From Ricordea florida (Eukaryota; Cnidaria; Anthozoa; Corallimorpharia; Ricordeidae), in NCBI GenBank assembly GCA_949710005.1, contig OX453272.1:18480262-18544261 (forward strand): a DNA stretch of 64,000 nucleotides, read 5' to 3'. Shown piece after piece: positions 21,578-30,592 of the stretch (position 1 is its first letter; the number at the start of each line of letters is the position of its first letter). The position numbers and the translations under genes were made by a program. The notes below the pieces were generated by a model. That model saw nothing but the letters and a program-made list of their open reading frames with translations, had not been told where the DNA came from and searched no databases.

Positions 21578-21981
21578 ACATACAGCGTGTCTCTTTCGTG
21601 GGCTTTTTTCCGTGTAAAACAACCTTGCAATGGCCGTTAAGGTACAAAAACTGTAATTTTAACTCAATTAGTACTATTTAATTTCTTATAAAGGTGACTA
21701 AAAAATGTCGTTTATGGCCTTCAGTTCTCCCTTAAGTGCTACATACATGTACACTCTAACATCTACCACAAAATAATTTCCTTTCTCAGCAGGTAACTGA
21801 GGAATCAGAAGAACCACCTCAAAAGAAGAAACCCATTAGGCATTTCATGCCAACTTCTCATACCTGTTCAAACACATTGGATTTGCAAAGAGGAAATGCA
21901 GTTCTCCCTCTCCCATCAGATGATGAACTATTCAAACTGTACGACCTAGCTTTCAAGAATAATTACTTTGGCGTTATGTAG

Positions 21982-22837
21982 ATCAAGGAGTTAACAATCT
22001 GATTTTTCCACTGTTGCTTGGCAACACCAGCCACTATGTTTATAACAGTTAGTCAAGCATTGTAAACAGTCATGCAGTTCACTTTTGACCTGTGTTGGTT
22101 TCTGTGCATGATCTTCATGCACTTTACTAAATATCGAAACAGTAGGGTGGATTTACTTTAACTGTGAAATAGCTACTAAGCAATTTTATACCATAACACT
22201 AATTCCATTGTTTTCTTTTCTTTAGTTTTGACTATCACCAATTGTGGGAGACTTTCACAGTTAGAATAAAATCACTCTTTTTTTAGTGGACAATTGTTTG
22301 CACCTTCATTAATTTTGTTTTCCTTTGTTTAAAATGTTACAAATGCATTTTCATTTTCATTTTTCTTTGTTTCATTTATTGTCATAATTTAAAACAAAGG
22401 AAAATAAAACTCAAACTGGTTTTAACAAAATTGTTTCTTATCATTATGTTTATTGATTCTTGTATAATACTTGGCAACTAGTCTTTGGCAGTGGCAGTAG
22501 ACACTGAAAAATCAAACAAAAGGATAATGTTATTACATCATCATAATAACAGTACACTTAACTACACAATGCAAGGTTATTCTTATTAGGCAGCACTGGC
22601 TCCTTGCAATGTATTGTATTGTACACATACAATTTGCTGTTACTGTTTTAACAATTTCATTGTTCCAAGGTTACCTATAACTTGTCAATAGCCGAGTTCT
22701 TCAGATGCTGTTGAAAAGCCCATTTTCACCCATATGGCTTTGTAACTGTGTGTTATTGTTTTGAAGTAATCAGCTTCTTTCCAAACAATAAAAGCAATCA
22801 AAAAAGCCAAATGAGAGAATATGAGCTTTAAGATGGT
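21982..22837. other. 3' flank of the HECT gene, no other gene
   Basis: AATAAAA at about 22265 could be the HECT polyadenylation signal. The remainder is AT-rich. Confidence 0.5.
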
Positions 22838-23258
22838 AGCAGTTTACAACAGTTTCCAGCTATTACACTTGAATGGGTCAGTACTACAAATCTTTATCAG
22901 TGGCTGCTACAATAATGGTATCAAACAAGTGCCCAGTCATTGCTAAATACGTTGTAGTGTTACTGGTTACCATAACAACAGCATAACCTGTTTAGAACAC
23001 CCTTACCTTAACTTTTGAATCATAACTCAATAATAACAAATGGAGGTCATTGAGCTTCTTTTTTGACTTAAAAGCACTTATAGCTAAAATTAAATGTGTT
23101 TTTACAGGTTATGCTATTGTTATGGTAACCAGTAATGTTAAGAAAACAACCACATTTTGTTCAGCACTGGCTTTTGTTCGATGCCAGTATTGTAGCAGCA
23201 ACTGAGAAATGTTTAGTAGCTGGAAATTGATGGAAACGGCTATTAGCCACCTTAAGTT
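22838..23258. repeat. Long imperfect inverted repeat
   Basis: Arms of about 150 bp (22838-22995 and 23104-23258) share TTACTGGTTACCATAACAA, AGCATAACCTG and GTTTCCA...TTTCCAGCTA on opposite strands around a spacer of about 110 bp. It may be a foldback MITE inside the larger element. Adjacent segments at about 22640-22715 and 23425-23510 form a degenerate direct repeat (TGCTGTTACTGTTTTA). Confidence 0.7.
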
Positions 23259-23547
23259 GAAGGTATAAGAAAGGGAAATACCAGTTTTTAAACTGACATG
23301 AGATTAGTAACAGAATGTTAAAATTTGATGATTAAGGATCATAACAAAACTCATAAGTGCACAGCTTAAGCCTATTGTTAGGTGCCTTACTGCAAAAAGT
23401 GCTTGTACACATTTTTTTTCTGCTGTTACTGTTTTAAAATTTTCATTGCTCAATAAGGGTTACCAATTAACTATTAAGAGTTGAGTTCTTAAGAGATGTT
23501 GATAAAGTTGAAGTGAATATTAATAAAACAATGCTCCATTAATAATG

Positions 23548-24568
23548 TTATTGTGATGCATATGTTCCAGAATCAGCAAGCTGTTCATGTCTCTGAAATA
23601 CTAGTTCTAAAGCTCCGGTATAGATATCTCCACCCATTTCAGTTGGTGGTCTCAGGGGATCCAGATGTTCGAAAACAAAGGACTTCAGTAAATCTCCATG
23701 GCTAAGATCCACAGGGTCTATGACAACATGATTATCTCTCTCAGTGGGGGATGGTCCCTGGGGGTCATATCCATATATTTCCATATCAGATGGCTCTTCG
23801 TCTAGCAGTCCATGTGATAGTGGATTGTCAGCATGGAACGTGCCATTTGCCCATATTTGGTATGGTGACCAGTTTCCCTCTGTGTGTACTTTGTGGTGAT
23901 TAAAGGCTTCACAAAACTCGTCACATGCTTTGTTGATTATTGGAATGAAGATTAAGTGAAGAGTAAACACATGAATTGGGTTATCAATGTTGAGGATACC
24001 AGTGGACTCCATAGCATAGAATAGATAGTAATAAGGGTGACATACACATCTAAAGACATCTCTCCATAATCTTTCAATGCGCTGGTTGTGTGTAGAGGGA
24101 CCAGCAATAAAATCTGCACATCGTAGTGCAGTATTCCGTGGATCCACTCTTGCCATGCTTTCTCTTATCCTTTTTCTTTGAATTCAAGCCAAGTGCTTTT
24201 ATGTAACCTCCAACATAGCCCTGTCCAGTAGTTCGTCCATGATCGGAAATAAAGCCTCTCACGAGTTCCTCGTCAGGCAAATGATGAAATCCTGTCATGT
24301 TTTGCAAACCATATTCTTCTACTCTCCTCTGAATCGTCCACCTCGAAACACCCAACATTTTTCCAATCTTAATTCAACTAAATCCCAATTCTCGCAATTC
24401 TTCTAACATCTCAGCAGGAATGTCAAAACATGGTCTTCCAGGAGTTTCCTTTTCCTCTTTTCCTGAGGCAAAACAATTTTCAGCGACAGTTTCTGGGGTG
24501 ACAGGCTTACCGTATTCGCACGCGTATAGGCCGCACTCGTGTATAAGCTGCACCCCGAGTTTTGCCAT
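23548..24568 (-). pseudogene. Integrase-core transposase, catalytic centre deleted
   Basis: ATG at 24568 (MAKLGVQLIHE). A helix-turn-helix region follows with ELRELGFS, then an in-frame TGA near 24380 in a position where relatives have Trp, then IGKMLGVSRWTIQRRVEEYGL and ISDHGRTTGQGYVGGYIKALGL. A frame change and an internal deletion remove the two Asp strands; the frame resumes at FIAGPSTHNQRIERLWRDVF, which keeps the catalytic Glu region (NQRIERLWRD). It then reads IFIPIINKACDEFCEAFNHH and GNWSPYQIW, the usual C-terminal part, and a variable tail. The family is related to retroviral/IS3-type integrase cores and is common in cnidarian and fish genomes. It cannot be active. Confidence 0.8.
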
Positions 24569-24716
24569 ATTTCTTGAAAAAAAATTCACTCGTTGTTAAA
24601 AACGCAAAGGCCTGGCGAATGCCAAGTACCATCAAGATATTGTTATTTGTTTATATGACAAAATTCATCGCGATAAATAATCTAAAACAGCATGCATTTG
24701 ATCGAACAAACAAAAC

Positions 24717-25233
24717 TGTGTCAACTCGATCGTATGAAAGTTCATGTTGCGTTTCTTATGCAGTGTTTGTTGTTCTCAGACTTTGTTTTCGTTAGAAACA
24801 AAGCTCAGATGTAAGTACACATAACGGATAAATTATTTGGCAGAAAAATCAATGTTGAATCTCAAATTTAATATAAAACATAAGCATAGGAGACATGCGA
24901 TCGCTACTTTGGTGTACTTGTACTCGCTTTGTCACAGATATGTTAATGGAGATTCTGGCAATTCCACATGCGTGAATCATTTCTTTGTTATGAGAAACAG
25001 TGAGACTCCTCAGATTGTCTCTGAAGGATTTACTGACTCAGTGAGGTGCAGGGATCAAACTTCAAGACATTCGTTTCGTTCACACGCAATCGTTATTGGT
25101 TGCTAAGGTTTACTGAATGAATCAAAGATGGCGGCGGATTGTGTCGACTCGCACGAGGGTTTATGCTGTGTTTTCTATGTAGTGTTTGATGTTCTTGGAC
25201 TATGTTTTCATTGGAAACCAAGCTAAGTTGTAA
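24717..25233. repeat. Degenerate direct repeat pair upstream of the integrase gene
   Basis: Segments 24717-24814 and 25138-25233 align in direct orientation (TGTGTC...CTCG, TGTTGTTCT/TGATGTTCT, GTTTTCGTTAGAAACAAAGCT/GTTTTCATTGGAAACC-AGCT). They sit between the integrase start and the right TIR. AAGATGGCGGCGG at 25126-25138 resembles a YY1 site. Confidence 0.5.
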
Positions 25234-25280
25234 TTAAATGTAACTATCGGGTCCGCCATATTGTATTTTCAATGATTCTT

Positions 25281-25469
25281 TCCCAGGCCCTTATCTTTCT
25301 GATCCCATGGGTTGACCCAGTCCCCGAGATTAAATGAATATTTTGACGGAATGAATTGAATGAATATAAACAGATTAAATTAAATGAATATAGAGCAATT
25401 AAATTCAATAAATATAGACATGTTAAATTAAATGGATTCAAAAAATATTCCATAAATATAAATATTAAA
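25281..25469 (-). repeat. Right TIR of the 10.6-kb element
   Basis: Inverted match to 14844-15033. The outer edge reads ATATAAATATTAAA. Confidence 0.85.
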
Positions 25470-25503
25470 GCAGATGAATTAAACAAAAGAATTGAAGGTG
25501 AAG

Positions 25504-25795
25504 CTACAATCCTGGCCAAAACGTTTGGGACACTTTTTCTTTATTCTGCAAACTGAGCATTCCAATGTATCCCCCTCCCCCCCCCCCCCCCCCACGGACA
25601 ATGTTGGTTTTCAGGAGTTACGGATGTGTCACAAATATTCTACAGTTAAAGGACTTCAACATTGATTGGGGGGGGAGGGGGCAAAATCTTTCTAAGGCTG
25701 TATTTATAAGTGTAAATTGTTGGTTTCTAGCATCTTTCACGCAAAAAAGCGAGAACAACGGCAAGTGTCCCAAACTGTTTTGGCCAGGATTGTAG
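25504..25795. mobile_element. TA-flanked MITE with matched C and G tracts
   Basis: TIRs of about 30 bp: CTACAATCCTGGCCAAAACG then TTTGGGACACTT at the left, and its complement at the right with one extra base. Taking TA as the duplicated target gives CAATCCTGGCCAAAAC ends, as in mariner-type MITEs. Inside, a C tract (25571-25593, interrupted once) and a G tract (25668-25681) are exact complements over 14 bp. No protein is encoded. Confidence 0.8.
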
Positions 25796-25865
25796 TGTCG
25801 CTCGTCATGTTTTGACTTCAGTAACATGGAACAGGCCGGTAAGTCCACCATCTTACTCGAGTCAC

Positions 25866-26595
25866 TCTGAATTTCAGCACTGGAACGCAAAGTTTTGTGG
25901 ATGCAGCTGCAATGTCTGCTCAGTTTACAATGCTGAGTTTAGAAACATGTTTCGCGGGCAAAACTTTAGAAACAATTAAAGGTTTAGGGTATTCTGAAGC
26001 TGCTTACGAGGCTGCTAAGTCGAGGTTGTTGTTAAAATATGGTGGAAATCATCAGGAAATTCAGTGTCATGTAGACAAGTTACTGTAATAAAAATGAAAC
26101 CAATCAGAGAAGAAAATGCCAAAGAATTGGAAAAGTTTGTAGACACGCTAGAGTGGGCAGTGATTAATCACCAGGAAAACAATTGAGTGGCGGATTTAGA
26201 AGTGGGAACTTTGTACCTTATTATCCTTGAAAAACTGCCTGAGAAATTATTGTCACAATACATTCGCTGGGTAAAAGAAAACAGAATGGTTGAGTCTCTA
26301 ATTAAACTTAAAGATTGGACTGCAGAAGAAACTGAATAACAGATTTATGCCACTAAAATTAAACATGGCTTTAAGTCAGAAATTTCAAGCGGGAAATTTT
26401 AAGACAGAAGAAGTAAGTCTTTTGGAATTAACCAAACTGACAAGAAAAAGAAGGGGGCAAACAAGGTTTGTGGTGCAAGCCATGCTGTCTGGAATTGTGG
26501 TATTTTGAAGTGTAGAAATAATAAGTAAAAGCAAGGACTCTGTTACAGGTGTTTGGGTGATGATCATCTGGGCTTAGCTCTTGCCGGACAAGTTA
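25866..26595 (+). pseudogene. BEL/Pao-like retrotransposon gag relic
   Basis: The reading starts near LSLETCFAGKTLETIKGLGY and EAAYEAAKSRLLLKYGG and continues past a stop with EENAKELEKFVDTLEWAV and TLYLIILEKLPEKLLSQYIR, then WVKENRMVESL. After further stops it ends with a Cys-rich tail (NKVCGASHAVWNC ... QGLCYRCLGDDHLG), a zinc-knuckle pattern. This order matches the DUF1759-type gag of BEL/Pao elements. At least four in-frame stops break it. No protease or reverse transcriptase follows. Confidence 0.7.
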
Positions 26596-26599
26596 AACT

Positions 26600-27189
26600 T
26601 TAACTTTACGAGTGACAAAGTCGTTCGAACAGTTCGTGAAAAATGTCGAACGGCTGACTTATACGAAGTCTAAAGTACAGATATCTCTGGTTTCATTAGG
26701 CGCAATTTTGTAATTTAAACGTTGAAATTATCTTCCTTTGAAGAAAGTATAGTTTACTTGCTGCGCTGTTTTGCGAAGTTAATTTTCTTGCTAGGGAAAG
26801 TTGTGTCACTCGGAATGTGTTGGAAAGTAGGTGTTTGTTGTTTTTCGAAACATCTAAAGAATTGCCAATTACCTTTTCAGGTAACTCTCCAATGTATTAC
26901 CTGATTTGTCAACGCATTTTCGGAGATTGAAGGAGCTGAATGCTTTACATACAGTCGTGTTTGAGGGTCAGTATATTATTTGTCTGCTAAGACTAAACTA
27001 ATTTAAACTTCAACAGCACAAGGTCCAATGCACTGAATAGAACCAGGATCTTCGAAGATAATAATCACATTGAAAATGAAAGTGTTTACTGCTTCCAGTT
27101 GCTTTGGAAATGCTTTCTTCCATGAAGTATGAGAATTATGGGAGAATAAAGATGGCCGCTTGAGATTCATGCGTGGTGTAGTCTTACTA
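26600..27189. other. No gene seen
   Basis: Contains isolated CGTTCGAAC-type motifs (about 26622-26650) related to the array that follows, but no ORF of interest. Confidence 0.4.
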
Positions 27190-27315
27190 AGTCGTTCGAA
27201 TGGATGAGTGTTTCTTCCAAGCAGACGACCAAGTAGTTCAAACGGATGAGTGTTTTTACTTAACGAGTCATCAAGCCGTTCGAACGGATGGGTGTTTTTT
27301 CCAAACGGGTGATCA
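27190..27315. repeat. Three tandem 42-bp repeats
   Basis: Three imperfect copies of a 42-bp unit containing CGTTCGAACGGATGAGTGTTT. Its reverse complement shares CATCCGTT..GAACGGCTTG with the 43-bp array at 38996-39190. Confidence 0.8.
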
Positions 27316-27666
27316 AACTAAAAGAGGTTGACACGTTCTGATGCGAAGTACTATGCATATATGACGAAAGCGTGACTTTTTCACGTGTGAGTAAATTTGA
27401 AACTTTATGCAAATTAGAGGCGTCACAACATGATTGTTATCTCACTGTATTTGCTGTCTGAAGTATTCGAAATAAGAGGAACGCACAAGGCAAACACATT
27501 AGATCTCGACGTTGAGAAAATCATTCATGTTCTTATCACAACATACCGGTAATATTTTTCTCGTATTGCAGGCAGGGTAGAATTTACGAAAGCCGTTGGC
27601 TTCCGTACGCGACTTTCAAGTTTCTTTGATTACCGTTTGTTTAGAAACACAAAATATTTTTGGAAT

Positions 27667-27817
27667 GATTTCCGCACAGGTCCCTACTTCATTATGCATA
27701 CACGACAAATTAATTATGCATTCGCGCTATTGTTTCGAAGAACAATACGTATGCCCAAGGGAATCGAATATATACATGGCTAATTTCTACTTACAGGATC
27801 CAAAAATTTGGATCTAA

Positions 27818-27853
<36 letters not shown>

Positions 27854-28066
27854 TTTCTTTGCTCTTTTTACTTACACCGTGTATGTTCCATTTCGTCCCA
27901 GCTTTCCTCTTTCGATTCCCTTGTCCTGTCTATCTTTTTCAGGTACGCTTTCCTTTTTCTGTCCTTTTCGTCTCCCGCAGTGTGCCTTGAACTCCGTACC
28001 ACTGTAAACCTCTGGATTACTTGTCCCTGTTCTAGACCACTGAGCTAACGAGTCAAGTTGCTGATT
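27667..28066 (-). repeat. SINE-like dispersed repeat, copy 1
   Basis: About 400 bp, repeated at 50414-50830. On the minus strand it starts with a tRNA-like head: A box TAGCTCAGTGGTCTAG and a degenerate B box (GGAGTTCAAGGC) near 28048 and 27998. It then has a (GA)n tract (CT run at 27823-27854 on the plus strand) and ends in GCATAATGAAGTAGGGACC. The end coincides with the Merlin TIR. Confidence 0.65.
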
Positions 28067-28266
28067 CTCGTCTTGATTTTAATATTTATTTGGAATTCTA
28101 GACGTCAATTTACATAACAATGAAAAGTAATGAAATACGCGTGTCGTGCCGACCACCTACCATCCCCCGTGCTGCACACATTAAAAAGCACAATGCACGG
28201 AAGAGTATACCTCCTTGTGATTGGAGCATACTTTAAGCGCAATTTTTATGCACGAGTTCATTGCAG

Positions 28267-28273
28267 TATAAAA
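28267..28273 (+). promoter_or_regulatory. TATA box of the Merlin transposase gene
   Basis: TATAAAA lies 46 bp before the ATG at 28319, which gives a 5' UTR of roughly 20 bp if initiation is about 30 bp downstream. Confidence 0.6.
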
Positions 28274-28318
28274 TCTTTGAGTCGACGGTAACCCCTCTCT
28301 TAGACGGCAGCATCGAAA

Positions 28319-29233
28319 ATGGAGCCAAGGAGATTAAATTTATGGAAACTTTCGCAACTTCTGGCCGATCACGAGCGGTGCATAGAGTGGTGCAAAGAGC
28401 ACAATCTACTCTCGTCGTCAATGAAATGCCCTAAACCTGAGTGCGGAAACGCACTCAAATGGCAATGGCGAACTGCATCGGGAGATGGATTTGTTTGGCG
28501 ATGCTCTACAAAAAACTGGAATGGACAAGCTTCAATCCGCCAGAAGTCATGGTTTTCTGGTAGTAAGCTTTCCCTTGCAAAAATATTAGCCCTAACTTAC
28601 GCTTGGGCGCACAAATTCACCACAACACAAGCAGTGCACGAAACCGCTTTAGATGAAGAAACCACCTCGACAGAAACGGTGATAGATTGGTATAACTATT
28701 GCCGGGAGGTTTGTGCAGACAGAATAATGAAACAACATACGAGGCCGATAGGCGGTCCTGGTACAACTGTTGAGATTGATGAGTCCAAGTTTGGCAAGAT
28801 GAAGTATCACAAAGGTCGCTACATCGAAGGACAGTGGGTCTTTGGTGGCATTTGCCGTGAAACCAAGGACTGCTTCCTTGTTCCGGTAGAGCGTAGGGAT
28901 AAAGAAACACTCTTGCCAATTATCCGCGCTCAAATATTACCTGGAACACGCGTGATGAGTGACATGTGGAAAGCTTACGATTGCTTACAAGACGAGGGCT
29001 ATCATCATCTCACAGTTAACCACCGCCTAAACTTCGTCGACCCAGACACGCGTGCTCACACACAGAGCATTGAAAGTACATGGTGGGGAGTGAAACGAAG
29101 TATGCCTCGTACAGGAACATCCATGGGTCTGTTTGAAAGCTACCTACAGGAGTGGTTGTGGCGTCAGCAAAACAAAAGTGATCCATTCGGAAACATCATT
29201 GAGCATATCGCTGATTTGTACAATGTGCGATAA
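28319..29233 (+). CDS. Merlin (ISXO2/IS1595-like) transposase, 304 aa
   Basis: One uninterrupted exon. The N-terminal zinc-ribbon-like part has CPKPEC (about 37-42) and VWRC (62). The catalytic domain has Asp154 in VEIDESKFGK, Asp215 in MSDMWKAYD and Glu252 in TQSIESTWWGVKR, the expected DDE triad of ISXO2-like transposases. The C-terminus (YLQEWLWRQQ) is typical. The length is normal for Merlin. ATG at 28319 follows a TATA box and has a purine at -3 (GAAAATGG). Cut-and-paste transposition is the family role. It looks functional at the sequence level. Confidence 0.9.
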   Translation: MEPRRLNLWKLSQLLADHERCIEWCKEHNLLSSSMKCPKPECGNALKWQWRTASGDGFVWRCSTKNWNGQASIRQKSWFSGSKLSLAKILALTYAWAHKFTTTQAVHETALDEETTSTETVIDWYNYCREVCADRIMKQHTRPIGGPGTTVEIDESKFGKMKYHKGRYIEGQWVFGGICRETKDCFLVPVERRDKETLLPIIRAQILPGTRVMSDMWKAYDCLQDEGYHHLTVNHRLNFVDPDTRAHTQSIESTWWGVKRSMPRTGTSMGLFESYLQEWLWRQQNKSDPFGNIIEHIADLYNVR

Positions 29234-29720
29234 ACCTCTCTATGCACCGTTCGTGATTCGGCTGGAAAGAGCCGTGGATTATACCGGAAAGAAAACAAAC
29301 CTACACTTTGCAGTGCTTTGGTGAATTAACAAAGAGACGAAGGACAATTTTAAGAGCAAAAAGAAGGTAGGCATTCAGTTTCTGCGAACTTTTATTTAGT
29401 TTGTCTCTTTCGTATGTATGACTTTAGAGTGTATTTATACAACGATTTCTTATAACTCAACGTCTTTTGATTATTTTGACATTGACAAATGGCAAAAATT
29501 GCAGGAAAACTGCAAAAATTCCGTTAGAAATGTTCGATTTTCCGTATTTTAGTCGGAAATTGTAAGGATTTTTTTCAAGTCCAGATAGACTTAGAAAAAA
29601 AACTTCTAAGAAGAACAAACAAAGCGCAACAGTCCCGAAGGACATCTATTGTTATCGCTATTGTTTTGTGGAAACAAAGGAGCGTATGCATAATGAAGTA
29701 GGGACCTGTGCGGAAATCTT

Positions 29721-30021
29721 GCCATATTTTTCTCTGCAAAAGCTTTCTGTCTGTAAGAATAACTCTGCAAAAAGTTCTAATAGAAATTTACAACATCGTA
29801 GCGTATAATTTGTTTACACACGTAGTCTTTGTGGTTCAGTGCACAAGATTCGAACGAAGGTTGTCTTCGCTCACAGATCACATTGTTCGAAAATTGAAGA
29901 TGATATAATTATTAAATCTCTTCCCACTGCAGTGGCTTATCTTATGGACAACATTGCGAGCAAGCGCTGAACATTTCCACGAACACGGCATTACGAATTA
30001 GATCTGAACGGTTTGACTAGA
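29721..30021. other. No gene seen
   Basis: Spacer without recognisable content. Confidence 0.4.
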
Positions 30022-30248
30022 CGCAACTTCTTGCACCTTCTTGCGTCTTGCGATAAGATTCATAAGTTCTTGCGGCTTCTTGCGCTTAGATTTTCAACTT
30101 CTTGCGGCTTTTTGCAGTTAGGCTTCTAACTTCTTGCGTTTCGAATGTTCTTGCGGTTAAACCGCAAAAATATAACATTTTTACTTCTTGCGGCGGATTG
30201 CATGTTCTTGCGGCGCAAGAACTTCTTACGCTTCTTCTTGCGCGTGCA
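30022..30248. repeat. Array of TTCTTGCG motifs
   Basis: About 18 copies of TTCTTGCG or one-base variants at irregular spacing of 8-30 bp, many as AACTTCTTGCGGCTT. The array includes the inverted pair TTCTTGCGGCGCAAGAA at 30206-30222. Confidence 0.8.
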
Positions 30249-30262
30249 TTATTTTAGGGCTG

Positions 30263-30592
30263 TACTGTAGCTCTGCACCAGGTGAAGGAAACAGACCTAC
30301 AGGTATGTTTATGGACAAAGAATCTGAATTTTTATCATTTCCTACAATTTACTGTGGACAAACCAAAGCTGACAATAAGGAAAGGACAATACCTGTGCAT
30401 TACAGTACAGTGCGCAAATGGGAACTAAGAAGATTTGTGGATCTTAAACTTCAATTGCTAGTGTTTTGCGTTTGTAAACTGCATCAAACTGGACTGTCTA
30501 CAGATCTTGACGGGAAATTTTTATCACCTGTTCAAATTCATAATTGGTGGTTCAAACCCTCTGACACACCAACATTGAAGCTTGATGACTAA
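30263..30592 (+). pseudogene. Helitron-helicase-associated protein fragment
   Basis: APGEGNRPTGMFMDKESEFL, then FPTIYCGQTKADN and VPVHYS-like segment (IPVHYSTVRKWELRR) match the region just before the Helitron helicase-like domain in large cnidarian Pif1-type proteins. After WELRR the similarity is lost. No helicase motif follows. Confidence 0.5.

Larger units (their letters stand above)
17294..21731 (-). mobile_element. Intact-looking Kolobok DNA transposon (4438 bp)
   Basis: TTAA target duplications flank it exactly (17290-17293 and 21732-21735). The terminal inverted repeats start AGGAGAACGGAAGGC at the left and GGGAGAACTGAAGGC at the right and stay weakly similar for about 40 bp. Subterminal 17-bp inverted copies of TGACGTCATTGCGCTCA lie about 200 bp inside each end. 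Inside are two complete spliced genes that converge: a P2X7-ballast-like gene on the plus strand and a THAP/DDE transposase on the minus strand. TTAA duplication with a THAP transposase is the hallmark of the Kolobok superfamily. It sits in the last intron of the HECT gene, so it is younger than that element. Confidence 0.9.
15048..21981 (+). pseudogene. HECT-type E3 ubiquitin ligase gene (G2E3-like), frameshifted
   Basis: Block 1 (15048-about 15513) contains EVAGLLRRASDMLL and PFEFALLSSKEDD. A one-base shift near 15513 leads to block 2 (to about 16318) with NDFEFVKVTQKKIS, a GTSNGTSGIVP-type repeat and then the HECT N-lobe (SYGEQAVDSGGPRKEW). A second shift near 16318 leads to block 3 (DNGLKEHTSEDYYYIGQMVC ... 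FPVADIRESLMTIDK), which ends at a GTAAGA donor at 16842. The last exon is 21793-21981 after CAG; it carries MPTSHTCSNTLDLQRGN, where the Cys of TCSNT is the position of the HECT thioester cysteine, and ends LAFKNNYFGVM. HECT ligases transfer ubiquitin from E2 to substrates. The exon phase matches across the 4951-bp intron. The two frameshifts make it a probable pseudogene unless sequencing errors are involved. Confidence 0.8.
14844..25469 (+). mobile_element. 10.6-kb TIR element with HECT gene and integrase-like transposase
   Basis: Inverted repeats of about 190 bp (14844-15033 and 25281-25469) enclose the region. The outer ends read TTTAATATTTATAT; the inner part is GATAAGGGCCTGGGAA. Inside, a HECT gene runs plus strand from the left TIR and an integrase-core transposase runs minus strand from near the right TIR. 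A complete Kolobok element is nested in the last HECT intron, so the original length was about 6.2 kb. No target duplication is evident next to the proposed ends. The transposase type resembles eukaryotic IS3-like (IS3EU) or other rve-type DNA transposons; this is a memory-based guess. Confidence 0.7.
27667..29720 (+). mobile_element. Merlin-type DNA transposon
   Basis: A 35-bp sequence starting GATTTCCGCACAGGTCCCTA at 27667 recurs inverted and almost identical at 29686-29720. Between them is an intact ISXO2/IS1595-like transposase. No 8-9 bp target duplication was recognisable (flanks TTTTGGAAT and TTGCCATAT). The left 400 bp is also a dispersed SINE-like repeat, so the left boundary is ambiguous. 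Confidence 0.7.

Noticed and set aside
24562-25106. Plus-strand ORFs at the right end of the HECT element
   Set aside because: No motif content; they overlap a degenerate direct repeat upstream of the integrase gene.
27190-27315. CRISPR-like array
   Set aside because: Units are adjacent without unique spacers, and the genome is eukaryotic.
27823-27854. (CT)n run as a regulatory GAGA element
   Set aside because: It is part of a dispersed SINE-like repeat and varies in length between the two copies, as microsatellites do.
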